NCBI GenBank assembly: GCA_050018455.1
Contig: JBEKAA010000008.1
Span: 45,307-109,306 of the forward strand
Direction of reading: 5' to 3'
Origin: RBG-13-68-16 sp050018455
GTDB taxonomy: Bacteria; Acidobacteriota; Thermoanaerobaculia; Thermoanaerobaculales; Thermoanaerobaculaceae
DNA: 64,000 bases
The notes beneath the pieces are model-generated. The model had not been told where the DNA came from and did no database searches. It saw only the letters and a list, made by a program, of their open reading frames with translations. Both the position numbers and the translations under genes were made by a program. Shown here one piece after another: positions 14,796 through 23,165 of the stretch (the stretch's first letter is position 1; the number at the start of each line of letters is the position of its first letter).

Positions 14796-16834
14796 AAATG
14801 AGCCTCGCCTGGATCCGCGACCACCTCGAGGGCGCCACGCCCGCCGACGAGCTGGCGAAGCGCCTCACCGCCGCCGGCATGAACGTCGAGGTGCGCGAAC
14901 CTTCCGGAGACGACGAAGTTTGGGACGTCGACGTCACCACGAACCGGCCCGACGCGATGAACCACCGCGGCCTCGCGCGCGAGGCCGCCGCCGCGGCGTG
15001 CGGGACGCTCAAGCCGCTTGCAATCAAGGTCACCGAGGGTGCGACGCCGGTCGGGCAGCTCGCCAAGCTCACCGTCGAGGACGCCCAGGGGTGTCCGAGG
15101 TACTGCGCCCGCGTCGTGCGCGGGGTGAAGGTCGGGCCCTCCCCGGCGAGGCTCGCCGAGCGCCTGGAGCGGTGCGGCGTGCGGCCGATCAACAACGTCG
15201 TGGACGCGACGAACTACGTCCTGCTCGATGTCGGTCACCCGCTGCACGCGTTCGACCTCGCGTTCCTGAAAGGGCAGGAGATCCGAGTGCGCCGGGCTCG
15301 CGCCGGGGAACCGATCACGACGCTCGACGGCGTCGAGCGCAAGCTGACGGCGGAGGACCTCGTGATCGCCGACGCGTCGCGCGCGGTGGCGGTGGCGGGC
15401 GTGATGGGCGCGGCCAACAGCGAGATCGCGCCGTCCACCAGGGATGTGCTCATCGAGTCGGCGTACTTCGATCCGCGCTCGGTGCGCCTTACCGCCCGCC
15501 GTCTCGGCCTCAAGACCGAGGCGTCGCACCGCTTCGAGCGCGGCGCCGACCGCGCCATGGCGCGCACGGCGGTGGACCTCGCGGCCGAGCTGATCGTGCG
15601 CCTCGCCGGCGGCGAGGTGGCGGCGGGCGTCCTCGACTCCGGCCCCGAGTTGCCGGCGCCGCGCGAGATCTCCTTCTCGCTCGCGCGCCTGTCGGCGTTC
15701 GTCGGCTGCGAGATGCCGAAGGACCGGACGATCCGCGCCCTCGCCGCGCTCGATCTCGCGCCGCAGATCGCCGGGGACACGATCACGTGCACGGTGCCGG
15801 CCCACCGCGTGGACCTCGAGCTGGCGGAGGACGTTTACGAAGAGGTGATCCGCCATTTCGGGTACGACAACGTGCCGTCCGCGCTGCCGTCCGAGGCGGT
15901 CAGACCGGGTGCGCGCCTCGGCACCTGGCCGCTCACGGAGCGGGGGCGGGACGCGCTGGCCGCCGTGGGCGCTGCCGAGGCGTTCACCTACGCGTTCGTC
16001 TCCGAGGAGATCGAGGCGGCGACCTCGGGGTCGCCGCTGGCGGACCGCGGTGGGGTCGTCGCCCTCGACAACCCGCTCTCGGCACGGATGGCCGTCATGC
16101 GGCGGTCGCTGCTCGCGGGCCTGGCGGAGGCCGCCGGCGGCAACCTCCGGCGCGGCGCCGAGCGGGTGCTGCTGGGCGAGGTGGGACGCGTCTTCTTCGA
16201 GAAAGGCGGCAAGGTCGCCGAAGAGGAGCGCCTAGCGGTTGCCGTTGCGGGCAGCCTCGGCCCGTGGGACGACCTCCGGCAGGTGGATTTCCTCGATCTC
16301 AAGGGGGTCGTGGAGGCGTTGCTCGCCGAGCTGGGCGTCTCGGAGACCACGTGGCGGCACGCAACGGCGCCGGTCCTGGCGGCCGGAGAGCAGGCCGAGG
16401 TCGTGCGGGATGGCCGCGTGATTGCGATCGCCGGGCGGCTGGGGGACGGCGCCGCGGCGGTATTCGACCTGCCGTCGGAGGTGTGGGTCGCCGAGATCGA
16501 CCTGACTGCGGCCGCGGCCGCCGCTCATGTGCCGACGTTCGAGCCGCTGCCGCGCTTCCCCGCGGTGACCGCCGACCTCACCGTGCGTCACAAGCTGGCG
16601 CTGCCGTACGACCAGCTCGTCGCGGCCATCACCGCGGCCGCGCCGGAGTGGCTGGAAGCCGTTTCGCCGGTGGTTCGCTATCGCGGCGAAGGCGTCGCGA
16701 ACGACGAGGTCAAGACAACCGTGCGCCTGACGTACCGTCACGGCGAGCGCTCGCTCACCCAGGACGAGGTCAACGCCGCGCACTTCGCACTCATGGACAG
16801 GCTCGGCCGCGAGCTGGCGGTGAGCTTTTCGTAG
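14792..16834 (+). CDS. pheT: Phenylalanyl-tRNA synthetase beta subunit, lacking the B2 (EMAP) domain
   Basis: PheT forms the structural and editing subunit of PheRS. At 680 residues it is about 115 shorter than the E. coli protein. After the first ~38 residues (MKMSLAWIRDHLEG ... AGMNVEV) the sequence goes straight to DVDVTTNRPDAMNHRGLARE, the B1 segment that normally follows the tRNA-binding EMAP/B2 domain, so that domain is absent rather than the gene broken. B3/B4 editing, B5, the class II-like core and the C-terminal FDX-ACB domain (FPAVTADLTV ... FALMDRLG) are all present. ATG 14792 overlaps the pheS stop; ATG 14798 is an alternative. Confidence 0.95.
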   Translation: MKMSLAWIRDHLEGATPADELAKRLTAAGMNVEVREPSGDDEVWDVDVTTNRPDAMNHRGLAREAAAAACGTLKPLAIKVTEGATPVGQLAKLTVEDAQGCPRYCARVVRGVKVGPSPARLAERLERCGVRPINNVVDATNYVLLDVGHPLHAFDLAFLKGQEIRVRRARAGEPITTLDGVERKLTAEDLVIADASRAVAVAGVMGAANSEIAPSTRDVLIESAYFDPRSVRLTARRLGLKTEASHRFERGADRAMARTAVDLAAELIVRLAGGEVAAGVLDSGPELPAPREISFSLARLSAFVGCEMPKDRTIRALAALDLAPQIAGDTITCTVPAHRVDLELAEDVYEEVIRHFGYDNVPSALPSEAVRPGARLGTWPLTERGRDALAAVGAAEAFTYAFVSEEIEAATSGSPLADRGGVVALDNPLSARMAVMRRSLLAGLAEAAGGNLRRGAERVLLGEVGRVFFEKGGKVAEEERLAVAVAGSLGPWDDLRQVDFLDLKGVVEALLAELGVSETTWRHATAPVLAAGEQAEVVRDGRVIAIAGRLGDGAAAVFDLPSEVWVAEIDLTAAAAAAHVPTFEPLPRFPAVTADLTVRHKLALPYDQLVAAITAAAPEWLEAVSPVVRYRGEGVANDEVKTTVRLTYRHGERSLTQDEVNAAHFALMDRLGRELAVSFS

Positions 16835-16843
16835 GGAGGCCGC

Positions 16844-17071
16844 ATGGATATCTACGCTGCTCTTGAAGAACGCATTGAGAAGCTGATCACCGCCCACACG
16901 GAGCTGAAGGCCCGCGTCGCCGGCCTCGAGGAGGAGAACCGCAAACTCAAGGAAGGTGGCTCGGCGACGGACGAACTCGAGGGGCGCGTCCAGGAGCTCG
17001 AGACCGAGCGCACGGAGGTCCGCGCCCGCCTCGAGAAGCTGCTCAAGACAGTCTCCGACCTCGAATTGTAG
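16844..17071 (+). CDS. Small coiled-coil protein, ZapB-like
   Basis: A 75-residue, almost wholly helical protein: LEERIEKLITAHTELKARVAGLEEENRKLK with Leu heptads, then a short break and ELEGRVQELETERTEV. The size and heptad pattern resemble ZapB-type division proteins, and cell-division zap genes often follow pheT, but sequence of this kind cannot prove orthology. GGGAGGC 7 nt before the ATG is a good ribosome-binding site. It is the last gene of the thrS-pheT block. Confidence 0.75.
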   Translation: MDIYAALEERIEKLITAHTELKARVAGLEEENRKLKEGGSATDELEGRVQELETERTEVRARLEKLLKTVSDLEL

Positions 17072-17217
17072 GTGTCATACCAGTTTGCCATCGAACATGT
17101 TATTCCGAGGAGCGGAGCGACGAGGAATCTGGGTGGGGGAAAGCCTGGATCTACCAGCCCCCTCCCAGATCCCTCGCGGAGCCCGCCCGAGCGGAGTCGA
17201 AGGGCTCGGGATGACAC
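17072..17217. repeat. Palindromic intergenic repeat of the GAGGAATCT/AGATCCCTCG type
   Basis: The spacer begins TGTCATACC and ends GGGATGACACC, with internal arms GAGCGACGAGGAATCTGGG and CCCAGATCCCTCGC around a short GC-rich loop, plus a CCCGAGCGGAGTCGAAGGGCTCGGGA hairpin-like part. Such TGTCATTCCGAG...GGAATGACA elements are dispersed repeats in several bacterial phyla. It differs from the 7/8-nt word arrays. Confidence 0.7.
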
Positions 17218-17308
17218 CTTTGCTCTACGACGGACGGCAAACCGGTATCAGGCACGCGGTTGACGCGGCCAGACGAGGTCGAACGGCAACGCTCCAGTGG
17301 AGGGGCGC

Positions 17309-18688
17309 TCACTTCCGCCGCGAGGCGAGAACCTCAACAACCTCCGCAAGGTTGGCTGCGCCGAGCGAGACGTAGATCGGGTCGGGACGGGCGGTGATGC
17401 CCTTCGCGGCGAGGACGTTGCCGATGAGGTCGGTAGCGTCTTGCACCGGGAAGGCCGGGTCGAGGGGGAGCTCCTCGCCAGCGGTGTACAGCATCGCTTC
17501 GGTTTGGTCGCCGCGCTGAAGAAGGAAGCCCCTGAGTGGGCGGATGCTCTCGGGGAGCCGGCGGACGACACGGCCGCGGGTGCGGGCGAGGAGGTGCATG
17601 AAGGCGCGGTAGGCGCGGCGCTCGGTCCAGGCGTCGTCCTCGTCGAGGAGGCCGTAGCCGCGCGCGACGAGCTGCCACCAGAAGGTGCTGGCGACCTGAC
17701 CGGTCGCGGCCGCGGTGAGGTAATAGAGCACAAGGTAGCGGGCCTGCCCCGCCTCGTCGGTCTGGACGTGCTCCCCCGCGGGGGAGTGCTTGCCCGACCC
17801 CTTGAGCGGCCAGTTGAACTCGGTGAGGTGGATCGGCACGTCAGGGTGGCCCGACGCCTGGATCACGGCGCGGAGCAGCAGGATCTTGCGGTACAGGTCG
17901 AAGTGCCCGTATTGAACGTTGTGCGGGGAGCCGCGCCGGTCCACGTAAAGGAGCGCCGCGATCCCGTCGAAGTCGAACGGCCTCTCACCGACGAGGTAGT
18001 GGATCGTGAAGTAGTACTCGAAGTCGATCACCGGCGGGCCGATCCACCGGCACGACGGGGACGCGTCGCGAGCGGGTGCAGCCGCCTCCATCAGTCGCAC
18101 GTACTCGTCGGGGTGCCAGATTCCCCACTTCTTGCGGTTGATCGCGTGGCCGAGCTGGAAGGTGGGCTCGAGGTCCCCGAGGCGCGCGGCCGCCCTGCAC
18201 ACGAACGCGCCCCAGCGCTCCGGATCGTTGACCAGCTCGCGGTTCTGCAGGAGCGTGAAGGTGAAACGGGTGCCTTCTTCGCGCAGGCGGGCCAGCTCGT
18301 CATGCAGCGCGAACACCGGCTCGGGCGCCCACGACGGCACGCGGATCAACAGCGCGCGGACGTCCAGATCGCGGATCCTCTCCAGGTACCGGCCCCAGGT
18401 TTCGGGGGTCGGCGAGACCGCGACGCCGAACGTGTCGTTCGCCACCGGTTGCGGTGCCTGCGGTGTGTGGAGAAGCGCGCGGTAGCGCCACACCACGGGG
18501 CCGAACCGGGTGACGTTGCGCCCCAGCAGGCGCAGGAACTGGGCGGCGTCCGAGCGCGACGCGAAGAACTTCTCCCACTTTCCCATGTCGGTGTGCGGCT
18601 GGTGGTGCCGGTCGTCCCAGCGGAAGTGATCCCGGCTGCGCGACGGGTTGCCCGGGCGGGGGTCCTCGGGGTGCTGGTCGTTCGCCAT
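17309..18688 (-). CDS. Glycoside hydrolase-like TIM-barrel protein
   Basis: A 459-residue cytoplasmic protein (no signal peptide) with a clan GH-A-like pattern. FGVAVSPTPETWGRYLERIRDL begins the barrel, and VPIHLTEFNWPL near residue 300 looks like the nucleophile strand (Glu in LTEFNW). The strand where the acid/base Glu normally sits reads FQLGHAINRKKWG, without the usual Asn-Glu pair, so catalysis is uncertain. Substrate unknown. ATG 18688 is chosen because upstream codons lack family-like sequence; no strong ribosome-binding site is visible. It is divergent from the DUF488 gene. Confidence 0.65.
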   Translation of the reverse strand: MANDQHPEDPRPGNPSRSRDHFRWDDRHHQPHTDMGKWEKFFASRSDAAQFLRLLGRNVTRFGPVVWRYRALLHTPQAPQPVANDTFGVAVSPTPETWGRYLERIRDLDVRALLIRVPSWAPEPVFALHDELARLREEGTRFTFTLLQNRELVNDPERWGAFVCRAAARLGDLEPTFQLGHAINRKKWGIWHPDEYVRLMEAAAPARDASPSCRWIGPPVIDFEYYFTIHYLVGERPFDFDGIAALLYVDRRGSPHNVQYGHFDLYRKILLLRAVIQASGHPDVPIHLTEFNWPLKGSGKHSPAGEHVQTDEAGQARYLVLYYLTAAATGQVASTFWWQLVARGYGLLDEDDAWTERRAYRAFMHLLARTRGRVVRRLPESIRPLRGFLLQRGDQTEAMLYTAGEELPLDPAFPVQDATDLIGNVLAAKGITARPDPIYVSLGAANLAEVVEVLASRRK

Positions 18689-18844
18689 GAGAAGGTCCGC
18701 GGCCCGACTGCGCGCCACGGTGTTTTCAGTGTACCCGCATCGAAGCGATTCTGCCCGGCATGGCGATTCGGAACATGCGGCGTTCGAAAGGTGTTGAAGA
18801 AACATTGGAAGCGAGCCGTCACGACGGCGGACGGAGGAGGCCGC

Positions 18845-19198
18845 GTGATCAGGACGAAACGAGTGTACGACCCGCCGGCGCCCGAGGATGGTGCGCGGGT
18901 GCTGGTGGACAGGCTGTGGCCTCGCGGTCTGGCCGTGGAGGATGCGCGGGTCGACTGGTGGGCGAAGGAGGTCGCGCCCTCGGACAAGCTTCGGCGGTGG
19001 TTCGGCCACGCGCCGCCGCGCTACCGGGAGTTCGTGGAGCGCTACCGGAGGGAGCTCGACGGCAACGGCTCGGCGCAGCGCCTGAGGGACCTCGCAGCGG
19101 AAGGGACGGTGACTCTCCTGTACGCCGCGCGCGACGAGCGTCACAACAACGCCCGGGCGCTCGTCGAGATCCTCGGGCTCTCGCGTCCGGCGCCGTAA
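18845..19198 (+). CDS. DUF488 family protein
   Basis: A 117-residue protein with the family signature: IRTKRVYDPPAP, DGARVLVDRLWPRG, WWAKEVAPS, LRRWFGH and TLLYAARDERHNNA. Members of the compact DUF488 group are widespread and of unknown function. GTG 18845 follows GGAGGAGG; the frame upstream is open but not family-like. It lies just before the RNase gene with 36 nt between. Confidence 0.85.
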   Translation: MIRTKRVYDPPAPEDGARVLVDRLWPRGLAVEDARVDWWAKEVAPSDKLRRWFGHAPPRYREFVERYRRELDGNGSAQRLRDLAAEGTVTLLYAARDERHNNARALVEILGLSRPAP

Positions 19199-19222
19199 GG
19201 GGGACCAAGGCAGGGACCGCGG

Positions 19223-19228
19223 TAAAAT
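19223..19228 (+). promoter_or_regulatory. -10 box (TAAAAT) of a probable leaderless promoter
   Basis: TAAAAT ends 6 nt before the ATG at 19235 and there is no Shine-Dalgarno sequence. The -35 region is poor. The same spacing occurs before the IS1595 transposase, tlyA and the GT4 gene. Confidence 0.5.
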
Positions 19229-19234
19229 ACACAG

Positions 19235-20719
19235 ATGGACACCGGCAACGGACACCAGCGTGCCACCCTCCGCCGCATCGCCCACCGCGTCATGATCGAG
19301 CGCGGGCTCGCGCCCGACTTCGCGCCCGAGGCCGTCGCCCAGCTCGCGGCGATTGCGGGCCCGGCGCCCGCAGTCGGGCCCTCCACCCGCGACCTGCGCG
19401 ACCTCCTGTGGTGCTCGATCGACAACGACGACTCCATGGACCTCGACCAGCTTTCGGTCGCGCAAGAGCTTCCGGGCGGGGCGGTCAAGCTCCTGGTGGC
19501 GATCGCGGACGTGGACGCGCTGGTCGGCAAGGGTTCCGCCGTGGACGACCACGCCCGGACCAACACGACCTCGGTCTACACGGCGGCGGAGATCTTCCCG
19601 ATGCTGCCGGAGAAGCTCTCGACCGACCTCACCTCCCTCGCCGACGGCCAGGACCGCCAATCGGTCGTCGTCGAGATCGTCGTGGGGGCCGACGGTTCGA
19701 TCGCCGGCTCGGACGTGTACCGCGCGACGGTCCGCAACCACGCCAAGCTGGCGTATGACTCCGTCGCGGCGTGGCTCGAGGGGCACGGGCCGGTGCCGCC
19801 GGCGCTGGCGGCGGCGGCCGGCCTCGACGCCAACCTCCGCACGCAGGACGAGGTCGCGCAAAAGCTGCGCGAGATCCGCCACGAGCACGGTGCCCTCGAC
19901 CTGCAGACCCTCGAGACTCGTCCGATCTTCGATGCGGACGAGATCCGCGACCTCAAGCCCGAGGAGCGCAACCGGGCCAAGGACCTGATCGAGGACCTCA
20001 TGGTCGCGGCCAACGGCGTCACCGCGCGCTTCCTTGCGGCGAAGAACCTCCCCTCGCTTCGGCGCGTCGTTCGCACGCCCAAGCGCTGGGACCGGATCGT
20101 CGAGGTGGCGGCGCAGTTAGGCGTGACGCTTCCCGGGCAACCGGACGCCAGGGCGCTGGCGGAGTTCCTCACGAAACGGCGCGCCGCCGACCCGCTGCGC
20201 TTCCCCGACCTCTCGCTTACCGTGATCAAGCTGCTGGGCGCGGGCGAGTACGTCGTCGAGCTGCCGGGGCAGGACGCGCCCGGCCACTTCGGCCTCGCGG
20301 TCAAGGACTACACCCACGCCACGGCCCCCAACCGCCGCTTCCCCGATCTCATCACCCAGCGCCTGCTCAAGGCGGCCCTCGCCGACTCGCCGCCGCCGTA
20401 CGCCGACGCAGAGCTTGCTCAGCTGGCCACGCACTGCACCCAGCAGGAGGACGCAGCCAACAAGGTCGAGCGCCAGGTCGCCAAGTCGGCCGCGGCGATG
20501 CTGCTGGCCGGCAAGGTGGGACAGGAATTCGACGGGATCGTCACCGGCGCCTCCGAGAAGGGGACGTGGGTGCGGGTCTTCCACCCCCCGGTGGAGGGGC
20601 GCCTAATCCACGGTTTCGAGGGCGCGGACGTCGGCCACCAGGTGCGGGTCCGCCTCGTCCACACCGACGTCGAGCGCGGGTTCATCGACTTCGACATGCT
20701 CGGCACGCCCGCCCGCTGA
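19235..20719 (+). CDS. RNase II/R-like RNB-domain exoribonuclease, short form
   Basis: A 494-residue 3'-5' exoribonuclease-like protein made almost entirely of the RNB domain. The metal-binding aspartates are in CSIDNDDSMDLDQL, the channel motifs include YTAAEIFPMLPEKLSTDLTSL and KDYTHATAPNRRFPDL, and a short S1-like tail (EFDGIVTGASEKGTWVRVFHPPVEGRL) ends the protein. It lacks the N-terminal cold-shock domains of RNase R/II, so substrate choice may differ. Translation probably starts on a leaderless mRNA. Confidence 0.88.
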   Translation: MDTGNGHQRATLRRIAHRVMIERGLAPDFAPEAVAQLAAIAGPAPAVGPSTRDLRDLLWCSIDNDDSMDLDQLSVAQELPGGAVKLLVAIADVDALVGKGSAVDDHARTNTTSVYTAAEIFPMLPEKLSTDLTSLADGQDRQSVVVEIVVGADGSIAGSDVYRATVRNHAKLAYDSVAAWLEGHGPVPPALAAAAGLDANLRTQDEVAQKLREIRHEHGALDLQTLETRPIFDADEIRDLKPEERNRAKDLIEDLMVAANGVTARFLAAKNLPSLRRVVRTPKRWDRIVEVAAQLGVTLPGQPDARALAEFLTKRRAADPLRFPDLSLTVIKLLGAGEYVVELPGQDAPGHFGLAVKDYTHATAPNRRFPDLITQRLLKAALADSPPPYADAELAQLATHCTQQEDAANKVERQVAKSAAAMLLAGKVGQEFDGIVTGASEKGTWVRVFHPPVEGRLIHGFEGADVGHQVRVRLVHTDVERGFIDFDMLGTPAR

Positions 20720-20821
20720 CGCCGCCCGGCCCCCAATCGTGCGAAGCAGCTGCCCGACTGGGCCTGTCCGGAGCGCCCGTTCGCACCGAGGCTCAGCGGC
20801 ACGCCCCCGCTACTCCTGCGC

Positions 20822-21691
20822 CTACACCTGGAAATTGACGCTCTTCGCGCGCATGAACGCCTTGAGCGTGCCGAAGAAGAGCGCCGGCTGCTCGAGGTAC
20901 GCGACGTGGCCGCACTCCGGGATCGGCAGCCAGCGCGAGTTGGGGAAGATGTCGAGCATCTTCCTCTGCGCCCAGAGCGGAATCGCCCTGTCCTGCTCGC
21001 CGGGCATGATGAGCGTTGGCGTGGTCACCGCGCGGTACTCGGGCATGCGGTTGTCGAGCTCGCCGAAGTACTCCTCCTGTGCCTCGGTGAGACGGACGAG
21101 GGAGTGGATGCTGCCCTTGTAGCGCTCCTCGAAGCGCTGCCGCATCGGCTCGAGCGCGTCGCGCCCGATCTTGGCCACGAACGGCTCGCCGAAGATCTTC
21201 TCGTACAGGTAGTGGGTGTAGAGGCCGAACTGGTCGGGACCAAGCCGGTAGAAGCGCAGCGACAGCGCCTCGTACATCTCGAACAACTCCTCGCGCGAGA
21301 GGATGATCCCCGAGAGCGCCAGGGTGTGCAGGCGGTCGTGGAACTGGCGGGCGTGTTCGATCGCCACGACCCCGCCGTACGAGATCCCCATCGAGTGGAT
21401 CCGCTCGATGTGCAGCGCGTCCATGATCATCGTCAGGTAGGCCGCGATGCGGGTGATCGAGATCGGCTCGTCGGGCGCGGACGACTCGCCCTGGCCGGGG
21501 TAGTCGTAGAGCAGCACGTCGAACTCGGGCTGCAAGAGCGGCAGGAACGTGGACCACGCCTTGGTGTGCATGGCGAGGCCGTTGAGGAGGCACACCGCCT
21601 CGCGGCTGCCGTCGCCGAAATGCTCCCAGTGGATCGTGTGGCCGTCGGCCTCGATGGACCCTTGCCGCGTCGGAACTGGCTGCTCAGCCAC
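20822..21691 (-). CDS. Alpha/beta hydrolase
   Basis: A 289-residue serine hydrolase. The nucleophile is in GISYGG, the acid in PGEQDRAIP and the His in ECGHVAYLEQP; the fold start is LLNGLAMHTKAW. A helical cap (FEMYEALSLRFYRLGPDQFG) gives it the shape of the ester/thioester hydrolases that accompany acyl-CoA pathways. GTG 21691 follows AGGAGG. It is the last gene of the minus-strand acyl-CoA cluster, separated from the thiolase by an octad repeat array. Confidence 0.88.
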   Translation of the reverse strand: MAEQPVPTRQGSIEADGHTIHWEHFGDGSREAVCLLNGLAMHTKAWSTFLPLLQPEFDVLLYDYPGQGESSAPDEPISITRIAAYLTMIMDALHIERIHSMGISYGGVVAIEHARQFHDRLHTLALSGIILSREELFEMYEALSLRFYRLGPDQFGLYTHYLYEKIFGEPFVAKIGRDALEPMRQRFEERYKGSIHSLVRLTEAQEEYFGELDNRMPEYRAVTTPTLIMPGEQDRAIPLWAQRKMLDIFPNSRWLPIPECGHVAYLEQPALFFGTLKAFMRAKSVNFQV

Positions 21692-21714
21692 GTGGACCTC
21701 CTGTGGTCACCAGC

Positions 21715-21775
21715 AGAGGAGCAGGGGAGCAGAGTGGAAGAAGCGTCTTGGCTCCTCTGCCCCTCTGCTCCTCTG
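21715..21775. repeat. Inverted octad word array (GAGGAGC type)
   Basis: Left arm 21715-21738 reads AGAGGAGC, AGGGGAGC, AGAGTGGA; right arm 21752-21775 reads CTCCTCTG, CCCCTCTG, CTCCTCTG. The period is 8 and the arms are complementary. Confidence 0.8.
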
Positions 21776-21814
21776 CATGCCGAACACCGCGATAACGTGG
21801 CGAAACGCAGACCG

Positions 21815-23020
21815 CTACGCCCGCTTGAGTACCGTGCACACGGAGGCGCAGATCGGCCCGCCGATGTTGAACGTGGCGGCGGCCTTCGCGTTCTTGACCT
21901 GCAGCTCGGCCGGCGCCTTGCCGAGGAGCTGCCAGGCGCACCAGCCGACCATCGCGACGCCGGTGGCGCCGATCGGGTGCCCCTTGGCGATCAGGCCGCC
22001 GGAGGTGTTGATTCCGCACTCGCCGCCGGGGGCCGCCTTGCCCTCGACCCAGTACGCCGCGCCCTTGCCCGGGGCCGCCTTGCCGATCACCTCGGTGCCG
22101 ATCGCGCCCATGACCGTGAAGCAGTCGTGGACCTCGGCGACGTTGACGTCAGCGGGTTTGAGGCCGGCCATCTCGTACGCCCGGCTCATTGCGCGGTTCG
22201 CGCCGACTGGGTGGAGCACGTCGCGCCCGGCCTTGAGTAGCGGGTCGGTGGCCTGCGCGTAGCCGGCGATCTCGACGCAGTCCGCCTTGGCGACGCCGAG
22301 GCGCGCGAGCCCGTCCTCGGTGGCGAGCAGGAGGCCGGCGTAGCCGTCGGTGATCTGCGAGCAGTCGTACGTCTTCATCGGCAGGCCCTCGACCAGGTAG
22401 CGGTTGCGGTCGCCGATGGCGGTCGCCTCGTCGAGGGTGATCTGCACCTTCTGCATCTGGGCGTAGGGGTTGTACTTCGCGTTGGCGTACTCGAGGTACG
22501 AGATGTGGGCGAGGTCGCGCTCGGACACCCCCCACTGCTTCATGTAGACGTCCATCACCTCCGCGAACAGGTGCGGGAAGATGTAGACCTTGCCGGGCCG
22601 CTCGTCCGGGTGGGAGAAGAACCCCAGCACCTTCCCGATCAGTTTGCCGTCCATCTTCCCCTCGGCGTCACGCATCTTCTCGTAGCCGAGGGCGAGGCCG
22701 ACCTCGCCGTCGCCGAGGAGCAGCTTGTGGATCACCGAGAGGATCGCCTGGCCACCGGAGGCGCAGGCGTTCTCAACCGACTCGATCGGCTTGCCCCCGA
22801 GCCCCGGCACCATCGCGACCAGGCCCCCGAGCAGCCCCTGCTCGTTGAGTGAGACGTTGCAGGTGGCTCCGACGGTCGCCACGTCCACCGCGGCGGGGTC
22901 GGCTTTGACCACCCCGCACGTCTCGGTGGCGGCGCTGGCGAGGATCTCGGGCACCGTCATCCCCATGAGCTTCCCGAACTTCGACTGGTGGTACGCGGCG
23001 ATGTAGATCTTCTTTCTCAT
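21815..23020 (-). CDS. Thiolase-like acyl-CoA acetyltransferase (SCP-x type)
   Basis: A 401-residue thiolase-fold enzyme. The nucleophilic Cys is in SVENACASGG, the second active-site part in VAEVHDCFTVMG and NTSGGLIAKGHPIGATG, and the C-terminus FNIGGPICASVCTVLKRA carries the last Cys. This arrangement is that of SCP-x/lipid-transfer thiolases that act on branched or unusual 3-ketoacyl-CoA. Many such enzymes pair with a DUF35 OB-fold partner; none is found in the window. GGGAGG precedes ATG 23020. Likely role: claisen cleavage or condensation in the acyl-CoA module formed with the ligase, SDR and KAS genes. Confidence 0.88.
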   Translation of the reverse strand: MRKKIYIAAYHQSKFGKLMGMTVPEILASAATETCGVVKADPAAVDVATVGATCNVSLNEQGLLGGLVAMVPGLGGKPIESVENACASGGQAILSVIHKLLLGDGEVGLALGYEKMRDAEGKMDGKLIGKVLGFFSHPDERPGKVYIFPHLFAEVMDVYMKQWGVSERDLAHISYLEYANAKYNPYAQMQKVQITLDEATAIGDRNRYLVEGLPMKTYDCSQITDGYAGLLLATEDGLARLGVAKADCVEIAGYAQATDPLLKAGRDVLHPVGANRAMSRAYEMAGLKPADVNVAEVHDCFTVMGAIGTEVIGKAAPGKGAAYWVEGKAAPGGECGINTSGGLIAKGHPIGATGVAMVGWCAWQLLGKAPAELQVKNAKAAATFNIGGPICASVCTVLKRA

Positions 23021-23032
23021 GTCATCCTCCCT

Positions 23033-23151
23033 AGGTCAGGTCCGAAGGTTCGCAGGTTGGGTATACGCAGGAAAACGGAAAAGGGAAAAGGGCAAACGGA
23101 AGGCAAAAAGACGAGACGTTGTCCCTTTGACGTTTGACCTTTTCCGTTTGC
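23033..23151. repeat. Octads plus inverted heptad array (thiolase-hydrolase spacer)
   Basis: Three octads at 23033-23056 (AGGTCAGG, TCCGAAGG, TTCGCAGG), purine heptads at 23076-23103 (CGGAAAA, GGGAAAA, GGGCAAA, CGGAAGG), then pyrimidine heptads at 23124-23151 (CCTTTGA, CGTTTGA, CCTTTTC, CGTTTGC). Confidence 0.8.
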
Positions 23152-23165
23152 CCTGGCTCGCAGAG

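Noticed and set aside
17309..19888. A single 859-residue minus-strand protein
   Set aside because: Only the part from ATG 18688 looks like a protein family; the upstream part is antisense to the DUF488 and RNase genes.
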